Shown in pieces: positions 1 through 7,272 of a stretch of 64,000 nt of DNA. Origin of the DNA: DATARH01 sp963789255 (lineage in GTDB: Bacteria; Pseudomonadota; Alphaproteobacteria; ATCC43930; CGMCC-115725); the NCBI GenBank assembly GCA_963789255.1, contig CAWBJW010000001.1, forward strand, positions 930,001-994,000. Direction: 5' to 3'. The translations under genes and the position numbers were made by a program. The notes under the pieces are model-generated. The model searched no databases. It was not told the DNA's origin and worked only from the letters and a program-made list of their open reading frames with translations. Numbering within the stretch: position 1 is the first letter of the stretch; every line of letters begins with the position of its first letter.

Positions 1-70
1 GCTGCGCACGGGCTGATGGGTGCAAACAGGCAACCGGCAACCGGCGACCGGCTCCAAAGGAGGTCGCGGC

Positions 71-127
71 GTGCAGCTTAGCTATGATCCACGGCGCAAT
101 ATCGCGTATCTCCGCCTTCGTATGCCG
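71..127 (+). pseudogene. N-terminal remnant of a DUF2283-family protein
   Basis: A good Shine-Dalgarno (AAAGGAGG, 57-64) precedes a GTG at 71. The first codons read VQLSYDPRRNIAYLRLR, which matches the conserved start of DUF2283 proteins (a pattern like x-LSYDP-x-x-NIAYIRL). After about 18 codons the similarity ends; the frame runs on into sequence antisense to the toxin gene without the usual second half (the VDxAPDGxxxGIE region). Intact DUF2283 proteins are about 60-70 residues and often lie near toxin-antitoxin or RelE-like genes. I read this as a truncated gene beside the toxin-antitoxin pair. The family assignment rests on one short motif. Confidence 0.5.
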
Positions 128-166
128 GCCGGGGCCCGGTTGGGTATGAGACCAGGCGGGCCGCTG

Positions 167-541
167 CTACCAGACGATTTGCACCCCATAGGCCGCGAAA
201 ACCCGATCGCCGGTGGCGATCGGGATTCCCTCGGCCAGCGCTTGGGCGATCATCATCCGATCGAACGGATCACCATGGACACGCGGCAGGGGGGCGAGAC
301 GACGAAGATGGACGAAGGCAATCGAGAGGACCGAAAATCCTTCGCCAACCACCATCGTTTCGAGGTCGGCTGGAAGGGTTAGCTTTCCCGACGCCTGTTT
401 GATGGCGAGTTCCCACAGCGCGGCGATGCTGATCAGCACCTCGTTTGCCGGGTCGGCGATCGCATTCCGGGCGTTAATGCCAAGGGCGGGTGAGCCTTCG
501 AACCACCACAGAAGGGCATGGGCGTTGACCAGGAGCCGCAC
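167..541 (-). CDS. PIN-domain VapC-type toxin with a substituted first catalytic Asp
   Basis: A 124-residue PIN-domain protein, the usual VapC length; such proteins are Mg-dependent endoribonucleases held in check by a cognate antitoxin. It begins at GTG 541, immediately after the TAG of the antitoxin gene, so the two are translationally coupled. The family layout is present: an HALLWW motif near residue 8, Glu44 (ALWELAIK), Asp91/Asp94 (HGDPFDRMM) and Asp112 (TGDRVF). The first metal-binding acid, normally Asp6 in an LLDTHALLWW motif, is Asn6 here (LVNAHALLWW; AAC instead of GAC). That change would be expected to weaken or abolish nuclease activity, so this may be a detoxified VapC. Family assignment is firm; activity is uncertain. 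Confidence 0.88.
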   Translation of the reverse strand: MRLLVNAHALLWWFEGSPALGINARNAIADPANEVLISIAALWELAIKQASGKLTLPADLETMVVGEGFSVLSIAFVHLRRLAPLPRVHGDPFDRMMIAQALAEGIPIATGDRVFAAYGVQIVW

Positions 542-787
542 CTAACAATCCCATTTCTCCCAAAGGTCCAACTCTTCTTCGCTCATCGGCTCGAAACAAT
601 CCGGGGCGATCCAGATCTTGCCCTTGTATCGGCCCGGCGCACGCGGCTTGCGCTCTTTCGGAACCGGCACGAGCTTGACCAGCGGCTCGCCGTTGCGGGC
701 GATGACGATCTCCTCGCCGGCCAGCGCCCGCTCGACGAGCCGCGACAGCGTGGTCTTGGCTTGGTGCATGTTGACGATTTCGCTCAT
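542..787 (-). CDS. Phd/YefM-family antitoxin
   Basis: An 81-residue protein directly upstream of the PIN toxin. The N-terminal half carries the Phd/YefM signature (VNMHQAKTTLSRLVERAL, then a GEEIVIARNGEPLVKL strand), the DNA-binding fold that represses the pair's own promoter. The C-terminal tail (EPMSEEELDLWEKW) is acidic and is the expected toxin-wrapping segment. Stop and toxin start abut without a gap, the standard antitoxin-first order. Autoregulation is inferred from the family; no operator was identified. Confidence 0.88.
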   Translation of the reverse strand: MSEIVNMHQAKTTLSRLVERALAGEEIVIARNGEPLVKLVPVPKERKPRAPGRYKGKIWIAPDCFEPMSEEELDLWEKWDC

Positions 788-899
788 CGCGGCCCGCCTC
801 TAGCTAACCGAACTAAGGTGGCTGCCTGCCAGTAGCCCGTCAAGCCGGACGCTGCCTCGCGCATTGAGGGTGCGGGCGCCGGACGCTATGCTCCGACAC

Positions 900-1631
900 A
901 TGCCCAATCTGCCGCGCGCCATTCTGTTCGATCTCGACGACACGATCCTCGCTGCCTTTGGCCAGTCGGCGGGGCAATGGCAGCGCGTCGTCGCCGACTT
1001 TGCCGAGCACCTCGACCCGCATCCGCCCGAGGATGTCATCGCCGCGATCCAGGCCTATTCGAAATACCTGTGGGCCGACGCGGCGCGGCACAAGGATTGG
1101 CGGCACCGCATCGGCGAGGCGCGCCGCCACATCGTCGCCAGCGCCTTTGTCGAGCTTGCCGCAGCGCGCGGCCATAGGCCGCCGCCGCCGGAGATTTGCG
1201 ACGCGATCGCCGACCGCTTCAACGACCTCCACGAAGCCGAATTGCGCATGTTCCCAGGCGCCCACGAGACGCTCGACCGCCTGAAGGAGCAGGGCGTCCG
1301 GCTGGCGCTCGTCACCAACGGGGCAGCCGTGCCGCAGCGCAAAAAGGTCGTGCGTTTTGCGCTCGAGCACCGCTTCGACCATATCCAGATCGAGGGCGAG
1401 CACGGCTTCGGCAAGCCCGAGACGCAGGCTTATCGGCACGCGCTCGCATCGCTCGGGGTCGGCGCGCACGAGACCTGGATGGTCGGCGACAATCTCGAAT
1501 GGGAGGTGGTCGCGCCGCAGCTTCTCGGCATCTACGCGATCTGGTATGACGGCTACGGCGTCGGCCTGCCGCACGACTCGCCGATCCGCCCCGACCGCAT
1601 CATTCGCAGGCTCCCCGAGCTGTTGGAATGA
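900..1631 (+). CDS. HAD-superfamily hydrolase
   Basis: A HAD-like phosphatase of about 243 residues. Motif I is FDLDDT with nucleophile Asp11 and general acid Asp13; motif II is LVTNG; a conserved Lys lies in GFGKPETQAYRHAL; motif IV is MVGDNLEWEV. An inserted helical cap between motifs I and II fits subclass I (haloacid dehalogenase / phosphoglycolate phosphatase-like). Substrate is unknown. I start at the ATG at 900 because the phosphatase motif follows within 10 codons; an in-frame ATG at 888 is possible. The gene faces away from the toxin-antitoxin pair and is followed by a palindromic repeat. Confidence 0.87.
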   Translation: MPNLPRAILFDLDDTILAAFGQSAGQWQRVVADFAEHLDPHPPEDVIAAIQAYSKYLWADAARHKDWRHRIGEARRHIVASAFVELAAARGHRPPPPEICDAIADRFNDLHEAELRMFPGAHETLDRLKEQGVRLALVTNGAAVPQRKKVVRFALEHRFDHIQIEGEHGFGKPETQAYRHALASLGVGAHETWMVGDNLEWEVVAPQLLGIYAIWYDGYGVGLPHDSPIRPDRIIRRLPELLE

Positions 1632-1652
1632 GGGCAAACCCTCGTCGCCTTC

Positions 1653-1722
1653 GTAGGATGGGCCCATCACCACCTCGGCCGAGTGCGCGCCGGTGGGTTT
1701 CGCTCAGCGCAACCCATCCTAC
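1653..1722. repeat. GTAGGATGGG-type palindromic intergenic repeat, copy 1
   Basis: A 70-bp imperfect palindrome starting GTAGGATGGG and ending CCCATCCTAC. It lies between the 3' ends of two convergent genes and can fold into a long hairpin, so it may double as a bidirectional terminator. A second copy with the same termini is at 44848-44930. Its last bases also provide the TAG stop of the minus-strand gene at 1719-1913. Confidence 0.8.
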
Positions 1723-1913
1723 CGCTCCCTCGGCGGCACCTCGATCGGCGCACAGTTCTTGCGGCCGGACATCAGGCAGTCTTCGAGATTGGCGTTCTTC
1801 CGCAGCGCGTTGACGAGGAAATAGCCGACGACGACGAGCACCAGCAGGAGGATCAGCCCGATCACCGCCGGTCGGCGCGAATCCGGCTCGGGGTCCTCGT
1901 CGCGCGGCTTCAT
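1719..1913 (-). CDS. Small single-pass membrane protein, uncharacterised
   Basis: A 64-residue protein: a charged N-terminus (MKPRDEDPEPDSRRP), one hydrophobic helix at about residues 16-33 (VIGLILLLVLVVVGYFLV), then NALRKNANLEDCLMSGRKNC. The final segment, with its two Cys in an EDCLMSGRKNCAPI context, is the sort of conserved tail seen in short alphaproteobacterial hypothetical proteins. I start at the Met just before the charged stretch; a longer reading would add low-complexity sequence antisense to the next gene. The TAG stop is formed by the outer base pairs of the repeat at 1653-1722. Function unknown. Confidence 0.65.
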   Translation of the reverse strand: MKPRDEDPEPDSRRPAVIGLILLLVLVVVGYFLVNALRKNANLEDCLMSGRKNCAPIEVPPRER

Positions 1914-2001
1914 GGATCTTCCAGGTTTGTCGGGCGCTTCTTGCCGCGCCTGCGGATGCGTGCACTCATCGATCAGAATAACAGAGCAGGAGGCGGAGGA
2001 A

Positions 2002-2550
2002 ATGCGCGCGCTGATCGTGGGACTGGCATCCGCCAGCGTCGCGGCGCCGGCGCTCGCCGCCGGGTTCGCCGTGACCTCGCCGGATTTCGCCAACGGCGGC
2101 ACGGTGCCGTTGCCGCAGGTCTGCGATCGCTACAAGGGAGGCGGCCACTCCCCTGCCCTGTCGTGGTCCGGCGAACCGGCTGGAACGAAAAGCTTCGCGG
2201 TGACGATGTACGACCCGGACGTGCCGACCGGGAGCGGGTTCTGGCATTGGAGCATGTTCAACATTCCGGCCGCGGTGCACAGCCTGCCGGCCGGGGCCGG
2301 CGATGCCGGGTCGACAGCGCTGCCACCAAGCGCCGGCCAGGGGCGTAACGACGCCGGTTTGACGCACTATTTCGGCGCCTGTCCGCCGGCCGGCGACCCG
2401 CCGCACCATTACCAAATCACCGTGTACGCGGTCAAAGTCGCCAAGTTGCCGCTCGACGCCGATTCCTCGGGCGCGAAGGTGGACTTCGTGCTGCACTACA
2501 ACGCGCTTGCGACGGCGAGAATTGTGGGGTTGTACGGCCAGCCAAAGTGA
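2002..2550 (+). CDS. YbhB/YbcL-family (PEBP-like) secreted protein
   Basis: A 182-residue protein with a cleavable signal peptide (MRALIVGLASASVAAPALAA) and a phosphatidylethanolamine-binding fold: PALSWSGEPAGTKSFAVTMYDPD, then GFWHWSMFNIP, then HHYQITVYAV. These are the ligand-pocket motifs of the YbhB/YbcL group. Probably periplasmic; ligand unknown. The start follows a strong Shine-Dalgarno (GGAGGA, 1995-2000) and leaves a normal signal peptide. Confidence 0.88.
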   Translation: MRALIVGLASASVAAPALAAGFAVTSPDFANGGTVPLPQVCDRYKGGGHSPALSWSGEPAGTKSFAVTMYDPDVPTGSGFWHWSMFNIPAAVHSLPAGAGDAGSTALPPSAGQGRNDAGLTHYFGACPPAGDPPHHYQITVYAVKVAKLPLDADSSGAKVDFVLHYNALATARIVGLYGQPK

Positions 2551-2568
2551 TACGGCTAACGCCGGCGC

Positions 2569-3609
2569 TCAGCAGATCGGTGCCCACAGCACCTCCTCGA
2601 TGCGATCGGCCCCGGTCGCCAGCATGACCAGCCGGTCGAAGCCGAGGGCAATGCCGGCGCATTCCGGCAGCCCGTGATCGAGCGCGGCGAGAAAATCCTC
2701 GTCGATCGGGTAGGTTTCGCCGTAGAGCGCCTGTTTTTTTGCCTGATCGGCCCTGAAGCGGCGCCGCTGCTCGGCGGGATCGGTCAGCTCGCCGAACGCG
2801 TTGGCGAGTTCTAGGCCGCAGACATATAGCTCGAAGCGCTCGGCGAGGCGCGGGTCGTCGGGCTTGGGGCGCGCCAGCGCGGCCAGCGCCAGCGGGTAGT
2901 CGTAGAGGATGGTCGGCGCATCAATCCCGAGGAACGGCTCGACGCACTCGAGAAAAATGCGAAAGAACAGTGTCTCCCAATCGTCCCCCGGATGCGCCGC
3001 GATGCCGGTCCCTGCCGCCGCCGCGGCGAGCAATGCCTGATCGGGTCTGGCCGGGTCGGGGGCGGTCGCCAACAGGTCGATGCCGGCATGGCGCGCGAAC
3101 GCCTCGGCGACGGTGAGGCGCTGCCACGGCCGGCGCGCATCGGCGCGTTGGCCATGCCAGCGCAGCGCCGCGCTGCCGGCGGCAGCCTGAACGGCGCGCA
3201 GCAGCGCCTCGCACTCCCCCATCAAATCGCGATAGCAGGCCCCCGACCGGTACCATTCGAGCATCGTGAATTCGGGATGGTGCGTCGCGCTGCGTTCGCC
3301 GTCACGATAAACATGGGTCAGCTGCCAGATCTGCTTCATGCCCGCGGCCATCAGCTTTTTCATCGCGAATTCGGGCGAGGTATGGAGATAGCGGGGCCGC
3401 GCGCTGCCGTCGCGCGGATCGTGCAGCACGGTCGCGAACGCTTTGAGATGCGGTTCGAGCCCGGGGCTCAGCTGCAAGGCCGGGGTATCGACCTCGACAT
3501 ACCCCGAAACGGCGAAGAAATCGCGCACCGCGCCGAGGATATGGCCGCGCGCCATCAGGTTGGCGCGCCGCGTTGCCAGGCGGTCGGGCCGCCACCATGA
3601 CGGCGTCAT
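2569..3609 (-). CDS. epmA: Elongation factor P lysine ligase EpmA (PoxA/GenX)
   Basis: A 346-residue class II lysyl-tRNA-synthetase-like enzyme without the N-terminal tRNA anticodon-binding domain, which is the hallmark of EpmA. Visible class II motifs are the dimer helix around GYVEVDTPAL, motif 2 around VYRDGERSATHHPEFTMLEW, and motif 3 near the C-terminus (CAGIALGFDRLVML). It attaches (R)-beta-lysine (or lysine) to a conserved Lys of elongation factor P. The substrate gene efp lies 113 bp away on the opposite strand, so the two share a divergent promoter region. The partner EpmB, a lysine 2,3-aminomutase, is not nearby. Confidence 0.95.
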   Translation of the reverse strand: MTPSWWRPDRLATRRANLMARGHILGAVRDFFAVSGYVEVDTPALQLSPGLEPHLKAFATVLHDPRDGSARPRYLHTSPEFAMKKLMAAGMKQIWQLTHVYRDGERSATHHPEFTMLEWYRSGACYRDLMGECEALLRAVQAAAGSAALRWHGQRADARRPWQRLTVAEAFARHAGIDLLATAPDPARPDQALLAAAAAGTGIAAHPGDDWETLFFRIFLECVEPFLGIDAPTILYDYPLALAALARPKPDDPRLAERFELYVCGLELANAFGELTDPAEQRRRFRADQAKKQALYGETYPIDEDFLAALDHGLPECAGIALGFDRLVMLATGADRIEEVLWAPIC

Positions 3610-3722
3610 CAGCCCCTCCCCTGCCCCGACCGGTGGTGCATTCCGCTTTCCGCGCTGTTTCCAAGCTGGTAGGACACCCGGGAAATTCCCATATTTCGTC
3701 TTTCTTCGCGAGACACTCAGTC

Positions 3723-4289
3723 ATGAAAATTAACGCGATCGATCTCAAGCCGGGCAATGTCCTGGAGCATCAAAACAAGCTGTGGCTCGTCCTGAAGCGC
3801 GAGCTGGTCCAGCCCGGCAAGGGCGGCTCCTTCGCCCAGGTCGAGCTGCGCGATTTGCGCGGCGGCACCAAGCTCAACGAGCGCTTTCGCACGCAGGAAA
3901 CGGTTGAGCGCGTGCGCCTCGATGAAAAGGAGATGCAGTTCCTTTACGTCGAGGGCGATCAGATTACCTTGATGGACAACGACAGCTTCGAGCAGGTGAG
4001 CGTGCCGCGCGAGCTGATCGGCGACCCCGCGGATTTCCTCAAAGACGGCATGGTGTGCAAGGTCATGCTCTATGAAGGCGTGCCGCTCTCGGTCGAGATC
4101 CCGCCCAGCGTCGTCATGCAGGTCGTCGAGGCCGATCCGGTGGTGCGCGGCCAAACTGCCTCCTCCTCCTACAAGCCCGGCCGGCTCGAAAACGGCCGGC
4201 GCGTGATGATCCCGCCGTTCATCGAGGCCGGCACCCGCATCGTCGTCAATACCGCCGATGCCAGCTACGTCGAGCGGGCAAAAGACTGA
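3723..4289 (+). CDS. efp: Elongation factor P
   Basis: A 188-residue EF-P of normal length. It binds the ribosome between P and E sites and relieves stalling at polyproline stretches. Three beta-barrel domains are recognisable: the N-terminal KOW-like domain with the modified loop QPGKGGS (Lys33 is the expected EpmA target), the middle OB domain, and the C-terminal OB domain ending in the EAGTRIVVNTADASYVERAKD-like signature typical of efp. The ATG at 3723 gives the standard MKINAIDLKPGNVL start. Polyproline clients are abundant in this window (TolA, CpoB and the Pro-rich protein at 5364-6023). Confidence 0.97.
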   Translation: MKINAIDLKPGNVLEHQNKLWLVLKRELVQPGKGGSFAQVELRDLRGGTKLNERFRTQETVERVRLDEKEMQFLYVEGDQITLMDNDSFEQVSVPRELIGDPADFLKDGMVCKVMLYEGVPLSVEIPPSVVMQVVEADPVVRGQTASSSYKPGRLENGRRVMIPPFIEAGTRIVVNTADASYVERAKD

Positions 4290-4317
4290 CCCGACGCTGG
4301 CGTTCTCGATAATAATC

Positions 4318-4395
4318 GTCACCCCCGCGCAAGCGGGGGTCTAGGGCAAATGACGGAACCTTGGACCTCTGGATTCCCGCTTTCGCGGGAATGAC
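4318..4395. repeat. Bipartite palindromic intergenic repeat after efp
   Basis: Two hairpins in tandem: ACCCCCGC-GCAA-GCGGGGGT at 4321-4340, and ATTCCCGC followed by GCGGGAAT at 4373-4391. This layout is typical of dispersed proteobacterial palindromic units. Following efp, the first hairpin could act in transcription termination or mRNA stability. Reading it as protein is an artefact and is why the following gene must start later than the longest open frame. Confidence 0.8.
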
Positions 4396-4420
4396 CGAGA
4401 ACAACAGGAGTGATATCGCC

Positions 4421-5236
4421 ATGGCGGGGCGCTCGCCGGTTGTCAACGTCATGGCCAGCGCCGCGCTCAAGGCGGCGCGCCGCCTCAAGCGCGATTTCGG
4501 CGAGGTCGAGCAGCTTCAGGTCTCGGTCAAGGGCCCGGGCGAGTTCGTCTCGACCGCCGATCTCGAGGCCGAGCGCATGTTGAAAAGCGAGCTTCTGCGC
4601 GCGCGCCCCGGCTACGGTCTGCTGTTCGAGGAAGGCGGCGCGACCGAGGGCACCGACCCGCATCACCGCTGGATCGTCGACCCGCTCGACGGCACCACCA
4701 ATTTCCTGCACGGGATCCCGCATTTCGCGATCTCGATCGCGCTCGAACGCGACGCCGAGATCATCGCCGGGGTCGTCTATGAGCCGACCCGGGACGAGAT
4801 GTTCTGGGCCGAAAAGGGCATCGGCGCCTATCTCAACGACCGCCGCCTCAGGGTGTCGGCGCGCCGCCAGCTCGGCGAGGCGGTGATCGGCACCGGCATC
4901 CCGTTCCGCGGCCGCGGCGACCACCCGGCCTATGTCGCGACGCTCTCCCGGATCATGGCCGCGACGAGCGGGGTTCGCCGGTTCGGCGCCGCGGCGCTCG
5001 ACCTCGCCTATGTCGCGGCCGGGCGGTACGACGGCTACTGGGAGTTCGGGCTGTTCCCCTGGGACATTGCCGCCGGGCTCCTGCTGGTCCGCGAGGCCGG
5101 CGGTTTCATCAGCGACCTGGCCGGCGGACAGACGATGATGACGAGCGGGGACGTACTCGCGGCCAACGGCCACCTTCACCTGCCGCTTGCGGCACTGATC
5201 CGGGAGGCATTGCGAACCGCCCGGCCCGCGACATAA
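4421..5236 (+). CDS. Inositol-monophosphatase-family phosphatase (SuhB-like)
   Basis: A Mg-dependent sugar/inositol phosphatase of 271 residues. Key motifs: the metal-binding Glu pair in LLFEEGG, the WIVDPLDGTTNFLHG signature with metal ligands Asp and Asp, and the C-terminal WDIAAGLLLVREAGG. It could be SuhB, which also acts in rRNA antitermination, or a related histidinol-phosphate/inositol phosphatase. The ATG at 4421 is chosen because a Shine-Dalgarno (ACAGGAG, 4404-4410) precedes it and the sequence further upstream belongs to the repeat. Confidence 0.92.
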   Translation: MAGRSPVVNVMASAALKAARRLKRDFGEVEQLQVSVKGPGEFVSTADLEAERMLKSELLRARPGYGLLFEEGGATEGTDPHHRWIVDPLDGTTNFLHGIPHFAISIALERDAEIIAGVVYEPTRDEMFWAEKGIGAYLNDRRLRVSARRQLGEAVIGTGIPFRGRGDHPAYVATLSRIMAATSGVRRFGAAALDLAYVAAGRYDGYWEFGLFPWDIAAGLLLVREAGGFISDLAGGQTMMTSGDVLAANGHLHLPLAALIREALRTARPAT

Positions 5237-5363
5237 AGGCCGGCGGGAACGGGGCGCCGCCGCAGATTTCGTTGTCGCCGGTCGGAGCCATCGGCTAATT
5301 TGCGCGGCTCTCGGCAGCATCGGCGCGCTTTTTCCGGCAGCGCAGAGAGGAGTGGGGCCCGCG

Positions 5364-6023
5364 ATGGAAAGTGCGCTCGTCCGGCAGCCGCGCGTCAGCT
5401 CGGCCCCGCCGAGGGCGGGTCGCGCCCTACGCATCGCGCTTGGCGTTGCCGGCACGGCGCTGGCGGCGAGCGCGGTGTTGCTGCAACCGTTTGCCGCTAC
5501 TCACCTGTTTCCGGGGCGCCGGGTTGCGTCACCGGCCGCCCCGGCTCCGGTGCCGCCCGCCGATTTCAGAGCCGCCCTTGGCGATCTGCCGACCGTGGGC
5601 AAATCGGCAAGCGCGCCGCCCCGCCTCCCGCCGGCGCCTGCTGCGGCAGACCGCGCCGAGCCGCACCCCGCCGCGCCGAACAACGTGCCGGCAGGCGGAT
5701 CCCCGGCGCAGCCGGCCGTTGCCGTCGTGTCGTCGCCCCCGGCCGCCGAGCCGCCGGGTCAAGCTGCAGCCCCTCCCGCCGCCGCAACAGGCGAGTCAAG
5801 CCCGGCACCCGCTCCGGCCCTTACGATACCGGTGGCCTCGGCGAGCGGGCCGGCGGCGACCCGGTTCGGCGCGCCGCCGCCGCCGCGCGAGCCGCTGCCG
5901 CTGGAAACCGATTTGATTGGCCCGGACTCGCCCGGCGCAGATGCGAGCGCGCGGCCGCACCCGATCCCGCCCCGCGGCATTGCGCCGGACAACAAGCCGG
6001 TGGCGGCCGGCCGGCATGGCTGA
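5364..6023 (+). CDS. Ala/Pro-rich membrane-anchored protein, unknown
   Basis: A 219-residue protein: a short basic N-terminus, one hydrophobic segment near residues 23-46 (LRIALGVAGTALAASAVLL), then a long disordered Ala/Pro-rich region (repeated PPAP, AAAPP). No recognisable domain. It overlaps the start of the MotA/ExbB-like gene by 8 bp, so the three genes from here to 8365 look like one operon. A periplasmic linker or accessory role for that pair is possible but purely inferred. Low-complexity composition makes homology searching hard. Confidence 0.6.
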   Translation: MESALVRQPRVSSAPPRAGRALRIALGVAGTALAASAVLLQPFAATHLFPGRRVASPAAPAPVPPADFRAALGDLPTVGKSASAPPRLPPAPAAADRAEPHPAAPNNVPAGGSPAQPAVAVVSSPPAAEPPGQAAAPPAAATGESSPAPAPALTIPVASASGPAATRFGAPPPPREPLPLETDLIGPDSPGADASARPHPIPPRGIAPDNKPVAAGRHG

Positions 6024-7230
6024 GCGCGAAGCCGCGGCGGCGCCGGAGCGGGGCCCACCGCCGGAGCGGGGCAGCATGCGGGGCCCGCATCGTTTTTTGG
6101 CGCGCATGGCGGTGTTTCTGGTGCTGGTGCTGGCACTCGCCGTCGCTCTCGGCCGCCCGCTCCTCGCCGCGTTCATGGGCAACCCGGCGGTCAACGGCGT
6201 GATCCTCGGAATTCTCTGTGCCGGCATCGCCTATATTTTCCGCCAGGTCGTGCTGCTCGGACCGGCCAGCGGCTGGATCGATATCTTCCGCGAACGCCTG
6301 GCGAACCGCAACCTGACGGCGCCGCCCGGGCCGGCTCCGCGGTTGCTGGCGCCGATGGCGCGCATGCTCGGCAGCAGGCAAAGCGGCCGGGTCAGCCTGT
6401 CGGCGACGTCGCTGCAAACCTTGCTCGACGGCATCGCCTCGCGGCTCGATGAGGCGCGCGAGACTTCGCGCTATCTGATCGGCGTCCTGGTGTTTCTCGG
6501 CCTGCTCGGGACGTTTTACGGGCTCTTGGAAACGGTGCGCTCGGTCGGCGGCGTGATCGGCGCCCTCAATGTCGGGGCCAGCGATCTGGCCCGCGCCTTC
6601 GCCGATCTGAAAAACGGGCTGGAATCGCCGCTGCATGGCATGGCGACGGCGTTCAGCTCGTCGCTGTTCGGTCTCGCCGGCAGCCTGGTGCTCGGCTTTC
6701 TCGACCTGCAGGCCGGCCAGGCGCAAAACCGCTTCTACAACGATCTCGAGGAATGGCTGTCGACCTATACGAGGCTGTCCTCGGGGCCGTTCGGCGATGG
6801 CAGCGACGGCTCGATGCCGGCCTATCTGCACGCGCTCCTGGAGCAGACCGCGGACAGTCTGGAAAATCTGCAGCGCATTCTCACCCGCAGCGAAGAAAGC
6901 CGGATCGGCGCCAACACCACGCTCGCCGGCCTCACCGACCGCCTCGCCATCGTCGGCGAGCACATGAAGGCCGGGCAATTGCTGATGGTCCGGCTGGCCG
7001 AGAACCAGCTGGAGCTGAAGCCGTCGCTCGTCCGGCTGGCGACGATCGCCGAGAACTCGCTCGGCCAGGACGATGTGTTGCGCACCCATCTGCGCAACAT
7101 CGAGGCCTATATGGCGCGGCTGACCGAAGATGTCGCCGAGGGCCGGGTGCGGAGCGTGCAGGAAATTCGCGGCGAGATCCGGCTGCTCGCCCGCACCATC
7201 GCCGCCCTCGCCGAGGAAGGCAACCGGTGA
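6016..7230 (+). CDS. MotA/TolQ/ExbB-like proton-channel protein
   Basis: A 404-residue inner-membrane protein. Predicted helices: residues about 32-51 (MAVFLVLVLALAVALG), 58-78 (VILGILCAGIAYIF), about 155-175 (YLIGVLVFLGLLGTFYGLL) and a fourth around 215-235 (SSSLFGLAGSLVLGFL). The GLLGTFYGLL and SSSLFGLAGSLVLG segments are the channel motifs of the MotA/TolQ/ExbB superfamily. A long helical cytoplasmic tail follows. Its partner downstream is an OmpA-like peptidoglycan-binding protein, so the pair is organised like MotAB, but it lies away from flagellar genes and is separate from tolQR at 40 kb. Alphaproteobacteria often carry such a pair; its function is not settled. Confidence 0.82.
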   Translation: MAEREAAAAPERGPPPERGSMRGPHRFLARMAVFLVLVLALAVALGRPLLAAFMGNPAVNGVILGILCAGIAYIFRQVVLLGPASGWIDIFRERLANRNLTAPPGPAPRLLAPMARMLGSRQSGRVSLSATSLQTLLDGIASRLDEARETSRYLIGVLVFLGLLGTFYGLLETVRSVGGVIGALNVGASDLARAFADLKNGLESPLHGMATAFSSSLFGLAGSLVLGFLDLQAGQAQNRFYNDLEEWLSTYTRLSSGPFGDGSDGSMPAYLHALLEQTADSLENLQRILTRSEESRIGANTTLAGLTDRLAIVGEHMKAGQLLMVRLAENQLELKPSLVRLATIAENSLGQDDVLRTHLRNIEAYMARLTEDVAEGRVRSVQEIRGEIRLLARTIAALAEEGNR

Positions 7231-7272
7231 CCGCTCGATGATGAGTGCCGTCACTGGAACAAATACCACGTC

